Positions 1-7,210 of a stretch of 64,000 nt of DNA are shown in pieces. The translations under genes and the position numbers were made by a program. Location of the stretch: contig CAYMIJ010000005.1 of assembly GCA_964390465.1 (NCBI GenBank), forward strand, positions 128,955 to 192,954. The letters run 5' to 3'. Below the pieces are notes generated by a model. That model saw only the letters and a program-made list of their open reading frames with translations. It ran no database searches and had not been told where the DNA came from. Numbering within the stretch: position 1 is the first letter of the stretch; each line of letters opens with the position of its first letter. The stretch is from JADZAI01 sp964390465. Lineage in GTDB: Bacteria; Pseudomonadota; Alphaproteobacteria; Micropepsales; Micropepsaceae.

Positions 1-280
1 TCATGCCCTCAAGCGCGTCGGGGCTGACTTCCTGAACAATGAACTGGTCCGCCAAAGCGTCCTTTGGCCACTTCTGCCATTTGAGGTCGCCACTGGCGAT
101 GGTGTGTCCGACATCAATATCCTTGGAAGCCACCAGCACCTCAGCCATCTGAACGGTTGGCGCCGCAGCGGGCGCGGCAGACACCTTCGGCTTGCCTCCA
201 AAAAATCCGCCAAGCAGCAGCGCAGCCATGCCAGATGCCCCCAAAGCTACGAGAAGAACAAGAACACGGGACACGTTCAT
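1..280 (-). CDS. cpaB: Flp pilus assembly protein CpaB (partial, C-terminus beyond window)
   Basis: Only the first 93 residues are present; the gene runs off the left edge. A hydrophobic N-terminal segment (about residues 5-26) is followed by a Ala/Pro linker and the start of an SAF-like domain with the pattern VLVASKDIDVGHTI, typical of CpaB/RcpC, the periplasmic or inner-membrane component of the Flp/Tad pilus machine. The ATG has a CGGAG Shine-Dalgarno 6 nt upstream. It follows cpaA by about 30 nt on the same strand, and a Flp pilin lies before that, so the order pilin-cpaA-cpaB matches the usual cpa/tad operon. This context, more than the short fragment, makes the assignment firm. Confidence 0.85.
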   Translation of the reverse strand, partial: MNVSRVLVLLVALGASGMAALLLGGFFGGKPKVSAAPAAAPTVQMAEVLVASKDIDVGHTIASGDLKWQKWPKDALADQFIVQEVSPDALEGM

Positions 281-311
281 GAAACGCTCCGGTAGTTGCC
301 GTTGATGCCGG

Positions 312-830
312 TCATGATGAGACAGCCATTTGGAAGAGCGGAACGGACGTCAGGAGAAGGAGCCCGGCAGCACCCAGCGCGACGCCATAAGGCAGGCCCG
401 CTTTAGGCTGGATCAGATGATTGATCATTGAAATGCGCGCTGTGAAGGCTGGAAGGGGCACACGGCGCAGCACCACGACAAGAAGGGCGAATCCCCCACC
501 GATCATCGCGAACAGAAGACAGTATTTGAGGATAAGATCTGATCCCATCCACAGCGAGATCGCTGCGAAAAACTTGGCATCCCCGCCACCAATCAGGCCG
601 AGTGCAAATAAAGCTATGCCGATCGCCAGCGCGACAAATCCCGTCAGTGCATGTGCGCCTATGACTGACCAGGTGGCGCCTGACATGACTGCTGCCGCCG
701 CAAAGACGGCCATCAGAGCCAGCGACACCCAGTTGGGGATGCGGAACCGGCTCAAGTCGCTATAGGCACCTGCCGCCATGAGGGCTGGCGTGGCCACCAA
801 GACAAATACGCCCAGCACCGCGGTCTCCAC
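312..830 (-). CDS. cpaA: Prepilin peptidase CpaA (A24 family)
   Basis: The 172-residue polytopic membrane protein has the two aspartates expected of type IV prepilin aspartyl peptidases: D25 in the first cytoplasmic loop (AYSDLSRFRIPN) and D84 in the GGGD motif. Length fits the short CpaA/TadV form that lacks the N-methyltransferase domain. It should cleave the leader of the Flp pilin encoded just upstream and of the TadE-type pseudopilins nearby, at the cytoplasmic face of the inner membrane. The start is a GTG without a clear Shine-Dalgarno, but any later start would cut into the first membrane helix. Confidence 0.93.
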   Translation of the reverse strand: METAVLGVFVLVATPALMAAGAYSDLSRFRIPNWVSLALMAVFAAAAVMSGATWSVIGAHALTGFVALAIGIALFALGLIGGGDAKFFAAISLWMGSDLILKYCLLFAMIGGGFALLVVVLRRVPLPAFTARISMINHLIQPKAGLPYGVALGAAGLLLLTSVPLFQMAVSS

Positions 831-921
831 ATTCTGTTAACGCCGAGGCGCGACGCACCTCTTACAGATCAACCTTAACGGGCGGCTCTTAAGCGACTCT
901 TAAACCACTGGGCGCAAAGCA

Positions 922-949
922 AAGGCCGCAGGGCGAACCCTGCGGCCTT
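922..949 (-). terminator. Intrinsic terminator downstream of the Flp pilin gene
   Basis: A perfect 12-bp stem (AAGGCCGCAGGG with its complement) closed by a CGAA loop. On the minus strand it is followed by a T-rich stretch (TTTGC repeated). It sits 20 nt after the pilin stop and before cpaA, so it probably lets the pilin be made in excess over the assembly genes by partial termination. Confidence 0.8.
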
Positions 950-969
950 CGTTTCTCAAGAGCGGACTC

Positions 970-1131
970 TTAGAGCGCGGTCGAGATCGACTCGAACATG
1001 TTGTTCACGTCGGAACCGACGGCCTTCACGGCCGTGATGATGACGACGGCGATGAAGCCGGCGATCAGGCCGTATTCAATAGCGGTCGCGCCAGATTCAT
1101 CTTTGAAAAAGCGAGAAACGAACTTGGTCAT
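970..1131 (-). CDS. Flp/Fap-type major pilin
   Basis: A 53-residue protein that fits the Flp pilin family: short basic leader, then G14|A15 followed by TAIEYGLIAG. The conserved Glu and Tyr at +5/+6 after the predicted cleavage site mark Flp pilins, with a hydrophobic helix behind them. Translation starts at an ATG with GGAGA 7 nt upstream. CpaA encoded downstream is the expected processing peptidase. A strong terminator separates it from cpaA, which suits a highly expressed structural subunit. The pilus would act in surface attachment. Gene symbols differ between species (pilA in Caulobacter, flp elsewhere), so none is given. Confidence 0.93.
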   Translation of the reverse strand: MTKFVSRFFKDESGATAIEYGLIAGFIAVVIITAVKAVGSDVNNMFESISTAL

Positions 1132-1395
1132 GGAAACTCTCCGTTGATTGACACCACTTCACCAGTTCGCCGGATGTATTTTCTTCATTCCGGGAACAAC
1201 GCCAATCTACGCGGATGGGATTTCAGCCCACTTAAGAGACGCGGTAAATTTCAGGTTTAGGACGATTTTTCTGCGCCATGTCTGCGCTATGGACGTGACT
1301 GCCTGCCGGCCGACCGACAGGCTGTTCAGACTTCCTTCAATTCTTGGCGTTCTTATGAGGCATTAACGCGCCCAGCGGCGCGGCCGGGGAGTGTC

Positions 1396-1803
1396 ATGCG
1401 ATTTCTGCTTTTAAGCGCCGTTACGGCGGCAAGCCTTGCTCAGGTAGCCCATGCCGGTGACCTGACAGTCGCCAAGGACCAGTCCATGTCGCTGAAACTC
1501 GATGCGCCGGCAGCCACCATCGTGGTCGGCAATCCAGCCATTGCCGATGTCACCATGCAGGACTCGACCACAGGCTTTGTGACGGGAAAGAATTTCGGAA
1601 CAACGAACATCATCGCCGTTGATGGTGCAGGGCGTGAGGTCGCGAGTTATCAGGTCACGGTGAACGCGGCTGCGAGCCGCTCCGTCACACTGATCCGCGG
1701 TCAGCAGACCGTCACGCTGTCCTGCACCCCGCGCTGCGAAACGGTCGGGGCACAGGGGGCCAACGTCATGCCTTCCATGCCGTCTCAGCCGGGCGGGCAA
1801 TAA
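1396..1803 (+). CDS. Stand-alone pilus assembly protein N-terminal domain (CpaC N-terminal-like), secreted
   Basis: The 135-residue protein has a cleavable signal peptide (cleavage near AQVAHA-GDL) and a single domain with the pattern DQSMSLKLDAPAATIVVGNPAIADVT...GKNFGTTNIIAVD. This is the N-terminal domain normally found at the front of the CpaC/RcpA outer-membrane secretin. No secretin domain follows; the tail is short with a Cys pair (CTPRC) and a Pro/Gln-rich end. It is transcribed divergently from the pilin gene. A periplasmic accessory role in pilus assembly is an inference from domain and context. The 264 nt between it and the pilin hold the promoters for both. Confidence 0.8.
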   Translation: MRFLLLSAVTAASLAQVAHAGDLTVAKDQSMSLKLDAPAATIVVGNPAIADVTMQDSTTGFVTGKNFGTTNIIAVDGAGREVASYQVTVNAAASRSVTLIRGQQTVTLSCTPRCETVGAQGANVMPSMPSQPGGQ

Positions 1804-1867
1804 GTATTTCACGAATTGATAGCCACCAGAGAGCGTATCTGGGAAGTCGGCCTATCAGTCGCCTGCG

Positions 1868-3736
1868 CTATTTCGTGAGCCTGAGTTTCGAGATGTCCAC
1901 GGCGATGGCTGCAAACGCATCCTGCAAGGCCTGGCCATTCGATGCCATGAAGAACTTGCTTGAATCGCTGGCACAGGTTTCCAGCACATTCTTTGCTGTT
2001 GCGCCAAGATCAGTGCCAAAACCCACCGTGTAGATCTTGATGCCCTTTGCCTTCATCGCGGCGCACAGGGCTTTCGCCTGATCGAATGGATTACCGTTTG
2101 TGGCATTGCAGTTGATCGTTTCATTCCAACTGTATGCATAATCACTCGCCGTTACGCCCTTGCAATAGGCAGTGTTGAAATCGCCATCGGTCATGAGAAC
2201 GGCGACTTTCGTTACCTGGGCATCATAGGCCCCGGCCGCTGACGATGCCGCCCAGAGCGAGTTGAAATTTGGTGAGAGCGTGTACCACCCCCAGGCAATG
2301 CCGATGTGACCCGCCGTACTGCCATCAGCGACGAATGAATCTATCTGAGCCTTGAGTGCCGTCTTGTCGCTCGATAATGGCGTGACCGTAGCCGCCGGGC
2401 AGGTGCTGGAACTTGAGCCATAGTGAAATCCGACTGGAGCCGATGCCGGCGCCGCATCAGTATAGGCTTCTGCCCCAGTACGCTCTGTCACACACGTCGT
2501 TGCCGCCTGCGTTCGGCTGCCGCCATAAATATCGGTGAAACGAAGCTCTTTGCAGCCATACTTCCGACAATCCAGCGTGCCGCCTGATGTATAGGCCGGA
2601 AGCCCAACCGGATTGTAGGACTGCAGATCAAGCGTGTTCGCTGTCGTGTTGGTGATCGTATACCATGAATCGTTGAGCGCACTCGGGCTGGACACACCGG
2701 AAATATAAACTTCATCACCATTCACAAAGCCATGAGCGGGGGAGTTGATGACCATGGGACAGCCGGCTTTAACGCACTTAGCCGTGGAGCCGCCGCCCCT
2801 ATAAATGTCATATTTCGACGAGGTATTCACGCCCTTCAGTTGAAAGGTCTTCAGCGTTATGGTTCTTACGGTGAAGATGTTGCCGTTGATCTCTGCCGCG
2901 CCGCTCCACCATAGCGGGGTCATTCCGGATACACCCCATATGCCCACAGAGTTATTGGATGCATATTGATGGTTCGTAGAGGTTGTAACCTTCGCGGGGT
3001 TGGCATTTGTAAAGTCGGTGATGGACAGGATGGTGCCTATATACCATTGGGCGCCGGGGCGGGTTTTGTCGCTCATGATGACGCGTTGCCTGATTGCGCC
3101 ACGCGCCAGCGCTGCCTTGCTGCCGAGATTGACCGACGCCGAATAAGGCACGATCGCTGCGCGCGATGGTGACGTCGTCTGATCTGCTGCAATCACTGTA
3201 TCCAGCAGGTTTTTAGCGGCGACCTTGAGGTCGGTCAGGCGCGAGCCCTCCATCGAGCCGGTGATATCGAGCACCAACGACACTTCAAGCGCACCGCCGC
3301 CGCCACGCTCTGCCTCTGCTTTGGCAGTTACGTTCATCGTATCGATGCCAATGACCGGCAAGGCGTAAGTGTTGAGCGTCGAGGTAGCTTCGATGCTAAC
3401 GGTCTTTCCTGAGATCGTAATGGTGAGGGCGCTCGGTGTGCCGAAATTTGCATTGCTGAAATTGGCATTGAAATAGGACTGGGCAGAGGCACGCAGCTGC
3501 GCTTCCGTCTTGTTGGCCTGACCGCCAATCGCCAGCGCCGTTGCATCAAGGGCAGCGCTCAGCCGACTTTTGGCCATCATGGCGCGGCTGAAATCCAGCG
3601 CGAATCCACCCATTGCGAAGAATGGCACAGCCGCAAGGGCAAACATCATAGCCACATTGCCCGACGTGCTTTTGCTCAGCCGGGAAAGAAAGCCTGGCGC
3701 TTCATGGCGCTCTTTAATTTTGCCCCGCATCCACAT
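1868..3736 (-). CDS. TadG-like pilus protein with von Willebrand factor A domain and duplicated insertion
   Basis: 622 residues using the ATG preceded by AGGAG (spacing 10); the open frame extends further upstream without a ribosome site. Residues 25-47 form the TadE/G-type membrane anchor. A VWA domain starts at about 150 with the metal-site motif D157-I-T-G-S161, continues with T475, and ends near D517 (LMTDGDFN). Between them, roughly residues 230-400 are an insertion with two similar units resembling FCCH-type beta modules (see findings), each ending in a GG(S/T)xxxCxKxGC motif. TadG proteins are minor components of the Tad pilus system; the protein should be anchored in the inner membrane with the VWA domain in the periplasm or exported. 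It is divergent from the two TadE genes. Confidence 0.85.
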   Translation of the reverse strand: MWMRGKIKERHEAPGFLSRLSKSTSGNVAMMFALAAVPFFAMGGFALDFSRAMMAKSRLSAALDATALAIGGQANKTEAQLRASAQSYFNANFSNANFGTPSALTITISGKTVSIEATSTLNTYALPVIGIDTMNVTAKAEAERGGGGALEVSLVLDITGSMEGSRLTDLKVAAKNLLDTVIAADQTTSPSRAAIVPYSASVNLGSKAALARGAIRQRVIMSDKTRPGAQWYIGTILSITDFTNANPAKVTTSTNHQYASNNSVGIWGVSGMTPLWWSGAAEINGNIFTVRTITLKTFQLKGVNTSSKYDIYRGGGSTAKCVKAGCPMVINSPAHGFVNGDEVYISGVSSPSALNDSWYTITNTTANTLDLQSYNPVGLPAYTSGGTLDCRKYGCKELRFTDIYGGSRTQAATTCVTERTGAEAYTDAAPASAPVGFHYGSSSSTCPAATVTPLSSDKTALKAQIDSFVADGSTAGHIGIAWGWYTLSPNFNSLWAASSAAGAYDAQVTKVAVLMTDGDFNTAYCKGVTASDYAYSWNETINCNATNGNPFDQAKALCAAMKAKGIKIYTVGFGTDLGATAKNVLETCASDSSKFFMASNGQALQDAFAAIAVDISKLRLTK

Positions 3737-3942
3737 TGGGAATTGGCTCCTGACAATGCAGACGGACATGCCTGCGGACGCCCAAATTGCATCATCGCAG
3801 TTAATACTGCGCCAAAAGGTGTGGTAAAAATTTTCAAAAAATTTGAGGAGACGCAGCATGCCTAATGCAGCGTCAACCACTCTTCTTGTCGGTGTTTTCA
3901 TTGTGTCGCGCTAGCGTGCCCGCAACTGATCAGCGAAGCGTC

Positions 3943-4494
3943 ATGACGATGTCTGCTCACAAGGAAAAACTGCCGCACCGCCATTGGCGTGTGACAAAAG
4001 TTCTGAACCGGTTCCGGCGCAGCACCAAGGGCACTGCCGCGATTGAATTTGCTTTCATCGCGCCGCCGTTTCTCATGCTGCTGTTTTCGCTGTTCGAAAT
4101 CGGCCTGACCTATGCGGCTGATATCGTGCTTCAGAATGCCTTGAATGAAACAGCGCGCATGATACGGACCGGACAGCCGCTGACACAGGCTCAGTTCCGT
4201 CAGAATGTCTGCGACAAGATCAGTATAATCCTGGCCTGTGATTCCAAGCTGGCCATTGATGTGCGCACATATTCCAGCTTCTCGACCGCCACCCTTCCAA
4301 GCCCCCTGGATGCCAGCGAGAACTTCCGCACGGACTTCAAGTATGAAACAGGCGGGAAAAGCGCCATCGTTGTGGCCCGTGTCTTTTACGCATGGAAGCC
4401 TGTGACGCCCTACCTCGGCAGAGCACTTGTCAACATGAGTGGCGATGCTCGGTTGCTGCAGGGCGTCGCTGTTTTCCGGAACGAGCCGTTCTGA
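3943..4494 (+). CDS. TadE-like pseudopilin
   Basis: 183 residues from the chosen ATG (a second in-frame ATG lies 6 nt later, and the frame is open further upstream with no good ribosome site). The pattern TKG|TAAIEFAFIAP followed by a hydrophobic helix is the TadE processing and anchor motif (Pfam TadE family), with the conserved Glu at +5. The rest is a small extracytoplasmic domain with two Cys (about residues 85 and 93) that could form a disulfide. It lies 6 nt ahead of a second TadE-like gene and is divergent from the TadG-like gene. TadE proteins are processed by CpaA/TadV and act as minor pseudopilins. Confidence 0.88.
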   Translation: MTMSAHKEKLPHRHWRVTKVLNRFRRSTKGTAAIEFAFIAPPFLMLLFSLFEIGLTYAADIVLQNALNETARMIRTGQPLTQAQFRQNVCDKISIILACDSKLAIDVRTYSSFSTATLPSPLDASENFRTDFKYETGGKSAIVVARVFYAWKPVTPYLGRALVNMSGDARLLQGVAVFRNEPF

Positions 4495-4499
4495 GGCGT

Positions 4500-5048
4500 A
4501 TGGTCATGGTCCGTTACATCACCCAGATGCTGAGTGCGTTGCGCCGTGACACACGTGGTCTGGCCGCGATCGAGTTCGCACTGATCGCGCCCGTTATGAT
4601 CGCTTTCCTGATCGGCGCCGTCGAGGTTTCAAACGCCATGTCGGCCAAACGTCGTGTGGCCATCGCGACATCAAGCATCGCTGATCTTGTGGCGCAGGAA
4701 AAAACGATCACCGCCGCCGGCGTTACCGATGTGTTTGCGGCAGGCAGGGCGGTGATTCTGCCGCTGGCCGGTACAAACCTGAAGATGCGCATCACCTGTA
4801 TTTCGGCCAGCGCAACAGGCGTCACGACCGTTTCCTGGAGCAAGGGGGATGGCATGACCGCAAAAACTGTCGGCGCAGCCATCACTGTGCCTACGGGCAT
4901 GGTTGAGAACGGTGGCAGCATCATCCTGGCGGAAACGCAATACATCTACACATCGCCATTTGGGAAGTTTATCCCAACCACCAAAACTATGACGGACTTA
5001 TTTTATCTGCGGCCGCGTGTCAGTGCGACGGTCGCTCTGGTGCCTTGA
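4500..5048 (+). CDS. TadE/TadG-family pseudopilin
   Basis: 182 residues. The motif TRG|LAAIEFALIAPVMIAF has the TadE leader-cleavage pattern with Glu at +5 and a long hydrophobic helix. The C-terminal part has the beta-rich look of TadF/TadE minor pilins, ending in LRPRVSATVALVP. The ribosome site GAGG overlaps the stop of the preceding TadE gene; it is 3 nt from this ATG and 9 nt from the ATG at 4506, so 4506 is an equally good or better start. The short spacing to the upstream gene argues for co-transcription and coupled translation. Confidence 0.85.
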   Translation: MVMVRYITQMLSALRRDTRGLAAIEFALIAPVMIAFLIGAVEVSNAMSAKRRVAIATSSIADLVAQEKTITAAGVTDVFAAGRAVILPLAGTNLKMRITCISASATGVTTVSWSKGDGMTAKTVGAAITVPTGMVENGGSIILAETQYIYTSPFGKFIPTTKTMTDLFYLRPRVSATVALVP

Positions 5049-5116
5049 ATCCAGTAGAATAGACAAATATGACTTGATACACGTGGCGTTAATGTCTTGT
5101 CCCTAGTGGAGCCGCC

Positions 5117-5716
5117 ATGCGCATTCATTCGTTCTTTTCCCTTCTTCTAGCCACCATTCTCGCAGCGGCTCCCCTTGCAGAAGCCAAGGGTAAAAAAGCA
5201 CCCAAGGCCCCGGCAAAGCCCGCCTGCGTTTCAGGTGTGGATGAAACTGCCCTGCAGACCCGTGTTGTTCAGACCGACCTGATGGTCGCGGCCCTGTCGT
5301 GCCAGATGACCCCGCAATACAATGAGTTCGTCAAAGCGAACCAGCCTGCCCTGATGGCTGCCCACACGCAGCTCGGCCGGTTTTTTGACAAGAAGCGCGG
5401 CGGACAGTCGGCGCTGAATGCCTTCATCACCAAACTGGCGAACGACGCCTCGAAACGCAGCGTCGCAGACATTCGCAAGTTCTGTCAGGAAACCGGTTGG
5501 CTTTACAAAGCCGTTCTCGACCCCAAGCGGGGTGATCTGTCGAAATTCATCGCGCCACTCTGGATCGCGACAAGGCACGGTTATCCGTCATGCACGCCGC
5601 GCACAACTTATGTGGTCCTGACCGAAAAGGGCCCTGTTGAAGTCGCCGCGCCGACCCCTGCACCTACGCCAGCCCCCACCCCGGCCCCTGCACCAGCCAA
5701 GAAAAAGTCGAAGTAA
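5117..5716 (+). CDS. Secreted protein of unknown function with Pro/Ala/Thr-rich tail
   Basis: 199 residues. A signal peptide (cleavage near PLAEA-KG) precedes a Lys/Ala/Pro-rich stretch, a helical central domain (about residues 40-165) with several Cys (36, 61, 124 and 154 by rough count), then a C-terminal tail of repeated APTP/APAP units ending in KKKSK. I do not recognise the family. It sits after the TadE genes and 2 nt before a cytochrome c lipoprotein gene, so it is probably co-transcribed with the latter. A periplasmic or cell-wall-associated location is inferred from the signal peptide and proline tail. Confidence 0.75.
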   Translation: MRIHSFFSLLLATILAAAPLAEAKGKKAPKAPAKPACVSGVDETALQTRVVQTDLMVAALSCQMTPQYNEFVKANQPALMAAHTQLGRFFDKKRGGQSALNAFITKLANDASKRSVADIRKFCQETGWLYKAVLDPKRGDLSKFIAPLWIATRHGYPSCTPRTTYVVLTEKGPVEVAAPTPAPTPAPTPAPAPAKKKSK

Positions 5717-5718
5717 AC

Positions 5719-6057
5719 ATGATGGCAGCCACCCTGAAATATCAGGCCCTGCCATTGGTGTTCGGCATGCTCATCCTTTCGGCATGCGCGATTCAGGCGA
5801 CAGGAAAAGGCGCTGGTAGCGCTGAGCATGGAGCCGCTGTCGTTACGCAATGGTGCGCCACATGCCATACCATTCATGGCACCGAGACCGAGAAGACGCG
5901 TGCGCCAACCTATGAGCAGATTGCGGCCCGACCCGGCAGGGATGCGGTCTATTTGCGCCGGTTTCTGGATGAGGATCACTTCCCGATGTCGACCTATCGC
6001 CTTCTCGACACTGAGAAGGACGATGTCGTGGCGCTCATCCTGTCACTTAAAAAATAG
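5719..6057 (+). CDS. Small monohaem cytochrome c family lipoprotein
   Basis: 112 residues. The N-terminus is a lipoprotein signal with lipobox LSAC (Cys23), followed by a single haem-binding motif C46-A-T-C49-H50. A later HFPM stretch could supply the distal Met ligand, and the ending (KDDVVALILSLKK) is the typical last helix of class I cytochromes c. It would be lipid-anchored and face the periplasm as a small electron carrier. It starts 2 nt after the upstream secreted-protein gene. Its partner is not evident here. Confidence 0.85.
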   Translation: MMAATLKYQALPLVFGMLILSACAIQATGKGAGSAEHGAAVVTQWCATCHTIHGTETEKTRAPTYEQIAARPGRDAVYLRRFLDEDHFPMSTYRLLDTEKDDVVALILSLKK

Positions 6058-6059
6058 CC

Positions 6060-6995
6060 TTAGTTCTGCTCGGCCCAGGCCTTCACAAGCTGATGGGCAA
6101 TAGCCAGCTTGGGCGGGATCCAGAAGCCTTCCGGCCCCTGCCCGACCAGAACAGCGCGTATGGTGGCCTTGTCGACCCAGCGCGCCTCGGCCAGTTCGTT
6201 TTCATCGACCTTGATGTCCGGGCTTTCGGCTTCAGCAAAACAGCCGATCATCATCTGTGACGGCCAGGGCCAGGGTTGATTGGAGTGATAGGTGACGGAT
6301 TTCACCTTCACGCCCGCTTCTTCGTAAAGCTCGCGAGCCACCGCTTCCTCGATCGTCTCGCCCGGCTCGATAAATCCGGCCAGCGCCGAGAACATGCCTT
6401 TGGGAAAGGCGCGGCCACGCCCCAGCAGGCACTTGTCTTCCCATGTGGCCAGCATGATGGCGACCGGATTGACGCGCGGAAAATGCTCGGCCTTGCACAC
6501 GAGGCATTCGCGCTTATAGCCGCCATCGGCCAGAGCGGTGCGTGCGCCACACTTGGCGCAATACTGGTGCGTCTCGTGCCAGTCGATGAGTGATCGCGCC
6601 TGGCCCAGAATAGCGGCATCGTCTGCACTGACTTCCCCCGCCATCTGGCGCAAGTCCCTGAATGTGCCAAGACCTGCCATCGGGCCTTCGTTTTCAGGGT
6701 CACGCGCTGCAGAAATATCCGCCGCGAAGTAGGCACCACCTTTATCGCGCCCCAGAAAGATCAGCGGCGCGCCTTCACCCATCAGCCCTTCACACAGGCC
6801 CGTACGGATGAAGCCAGTCTCAATTTTGCCCTCACGGCCTTTGATGGCGAAGGGCTTCAGCTTCCAGAACGGCACAACCAGCGCCGTGGAATCGGCGTAG
6901 GTCCGGGCGATCCACCCGGCATCGGCCCGCTTGTCACTAGCCCGATCAAGCGGATTATTGGCGAATGTATTGGGGTTATTGAAGGTAAAGGCCAT
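6060..6995 (-). CDS. nudC: NAD(+) diphosphatase / NADH pyrophosphatase, Nudix family
   Basis: 311 residues from the ATG with AGG 7 nt upstream; the frame is open further upstream across the SRP RNA region, which is not coding here. A zinc ribbon CxxC...CxxC (CAKCG...CLVC) is followed by the Nudix box GFIEPGETIEEAVARELYEEAG, and the family-specific SQPWPWPSQMMIG motif (here NQPWPWPSQ) comes after it. These identify NudC, which hydrolyses NAD(H) to NMN(H) and AMP and can remove NAD caps from RNA. It is convergent with the cytochrome gene and divergent from the SRP RNA/dnaX unit. Confidence 0.95.
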   Translation of the reverse strand: MAFTFNNPNTFANNPLDRASDKRADAGWIARTYADSTALVVPFWKLKPFAIKGREGKIETGFIRTGLCEGLMGEGAPLIFLGRDKGGAYFAADISAARDPENEGPMAGLGTFRDLRQMAGEVSADDAAILGQARSLIDWHETHQYCAKCGARTALADGGYKRECLVCKAEHFPRVNPVAIMLATWEDKCLLGRGRAFPKGMFSALAGFIEPGETIEEAVARELYEEAGVKVKSVTYHSNQPWPWPSQMMIGCFAEAESPDIKVDENELAEARWVDKATIRAVLVGQGPEGFWIPPKLAIAHQLVKAWAEQN

Positions 6996-7043
6996 GACCT
7001 TGCCTGACATGAGGCTCTGCACGGTGCAAGATGGGCAAAGGGG

Positions 7044-7074
7044 TTGCGGAACACCCCTGCCATCCTGATATAGT
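7044..7074 (+). promoter_or_regulatory. Sigma-70-type promoter of the SRP RNA
   Basis: TTGCGG (7044-7049) and TATAGT (7069-7074), separated by 19 nt. The spacing is long, but the -10 box is near consensus, and a start about 7 nt downstream falls exactly on the first base of the SRP RNA stem at 7081. Confidence 0.55.
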
Positions 7075-7080
7075 CCCGTT

Positions 7081-7175
7081 GGGAGGTTGGCGCGGACGTG
7101 ATCCTCGCCAACCCGGTCAGGTCCGGAAGGAAGCAGCCGCAACGAGTTCTTCTCGGGTCGATGTCAGCCTCCCAC
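7081..7175 (+). ncRNA. ffs: Small signal recognition particle RNA (4.5S type)
   Basis: The universally conserved SRP apical-loop sequence GGTCAGGTCCGGAAGGAAGC is present at about 7115-7134, and the ends pair (GGGAGG at 7081 with CCTCCC at 7168-7173). Length of about 95 nt fits the bacterial 4.5S RNA. It binds Ffh and targets nascent membrane proteins to the translocon. It lies just before dnaX, as is common in alphaproteobacteria, and shows that the true dnaX start is downstream of it. Confidence 0.95.
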
Positions 7176-7210
7176 CTTATTTCCATAGGTTTCTCGGCGG
7201 GGCGCGACGG

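Noticed and set aside
7031..7210. A longer N-terminus for dnaX
   Set aside because: The upstream frame runs through the SRP RNA and has no DnaX homology; the true start is at 7211.
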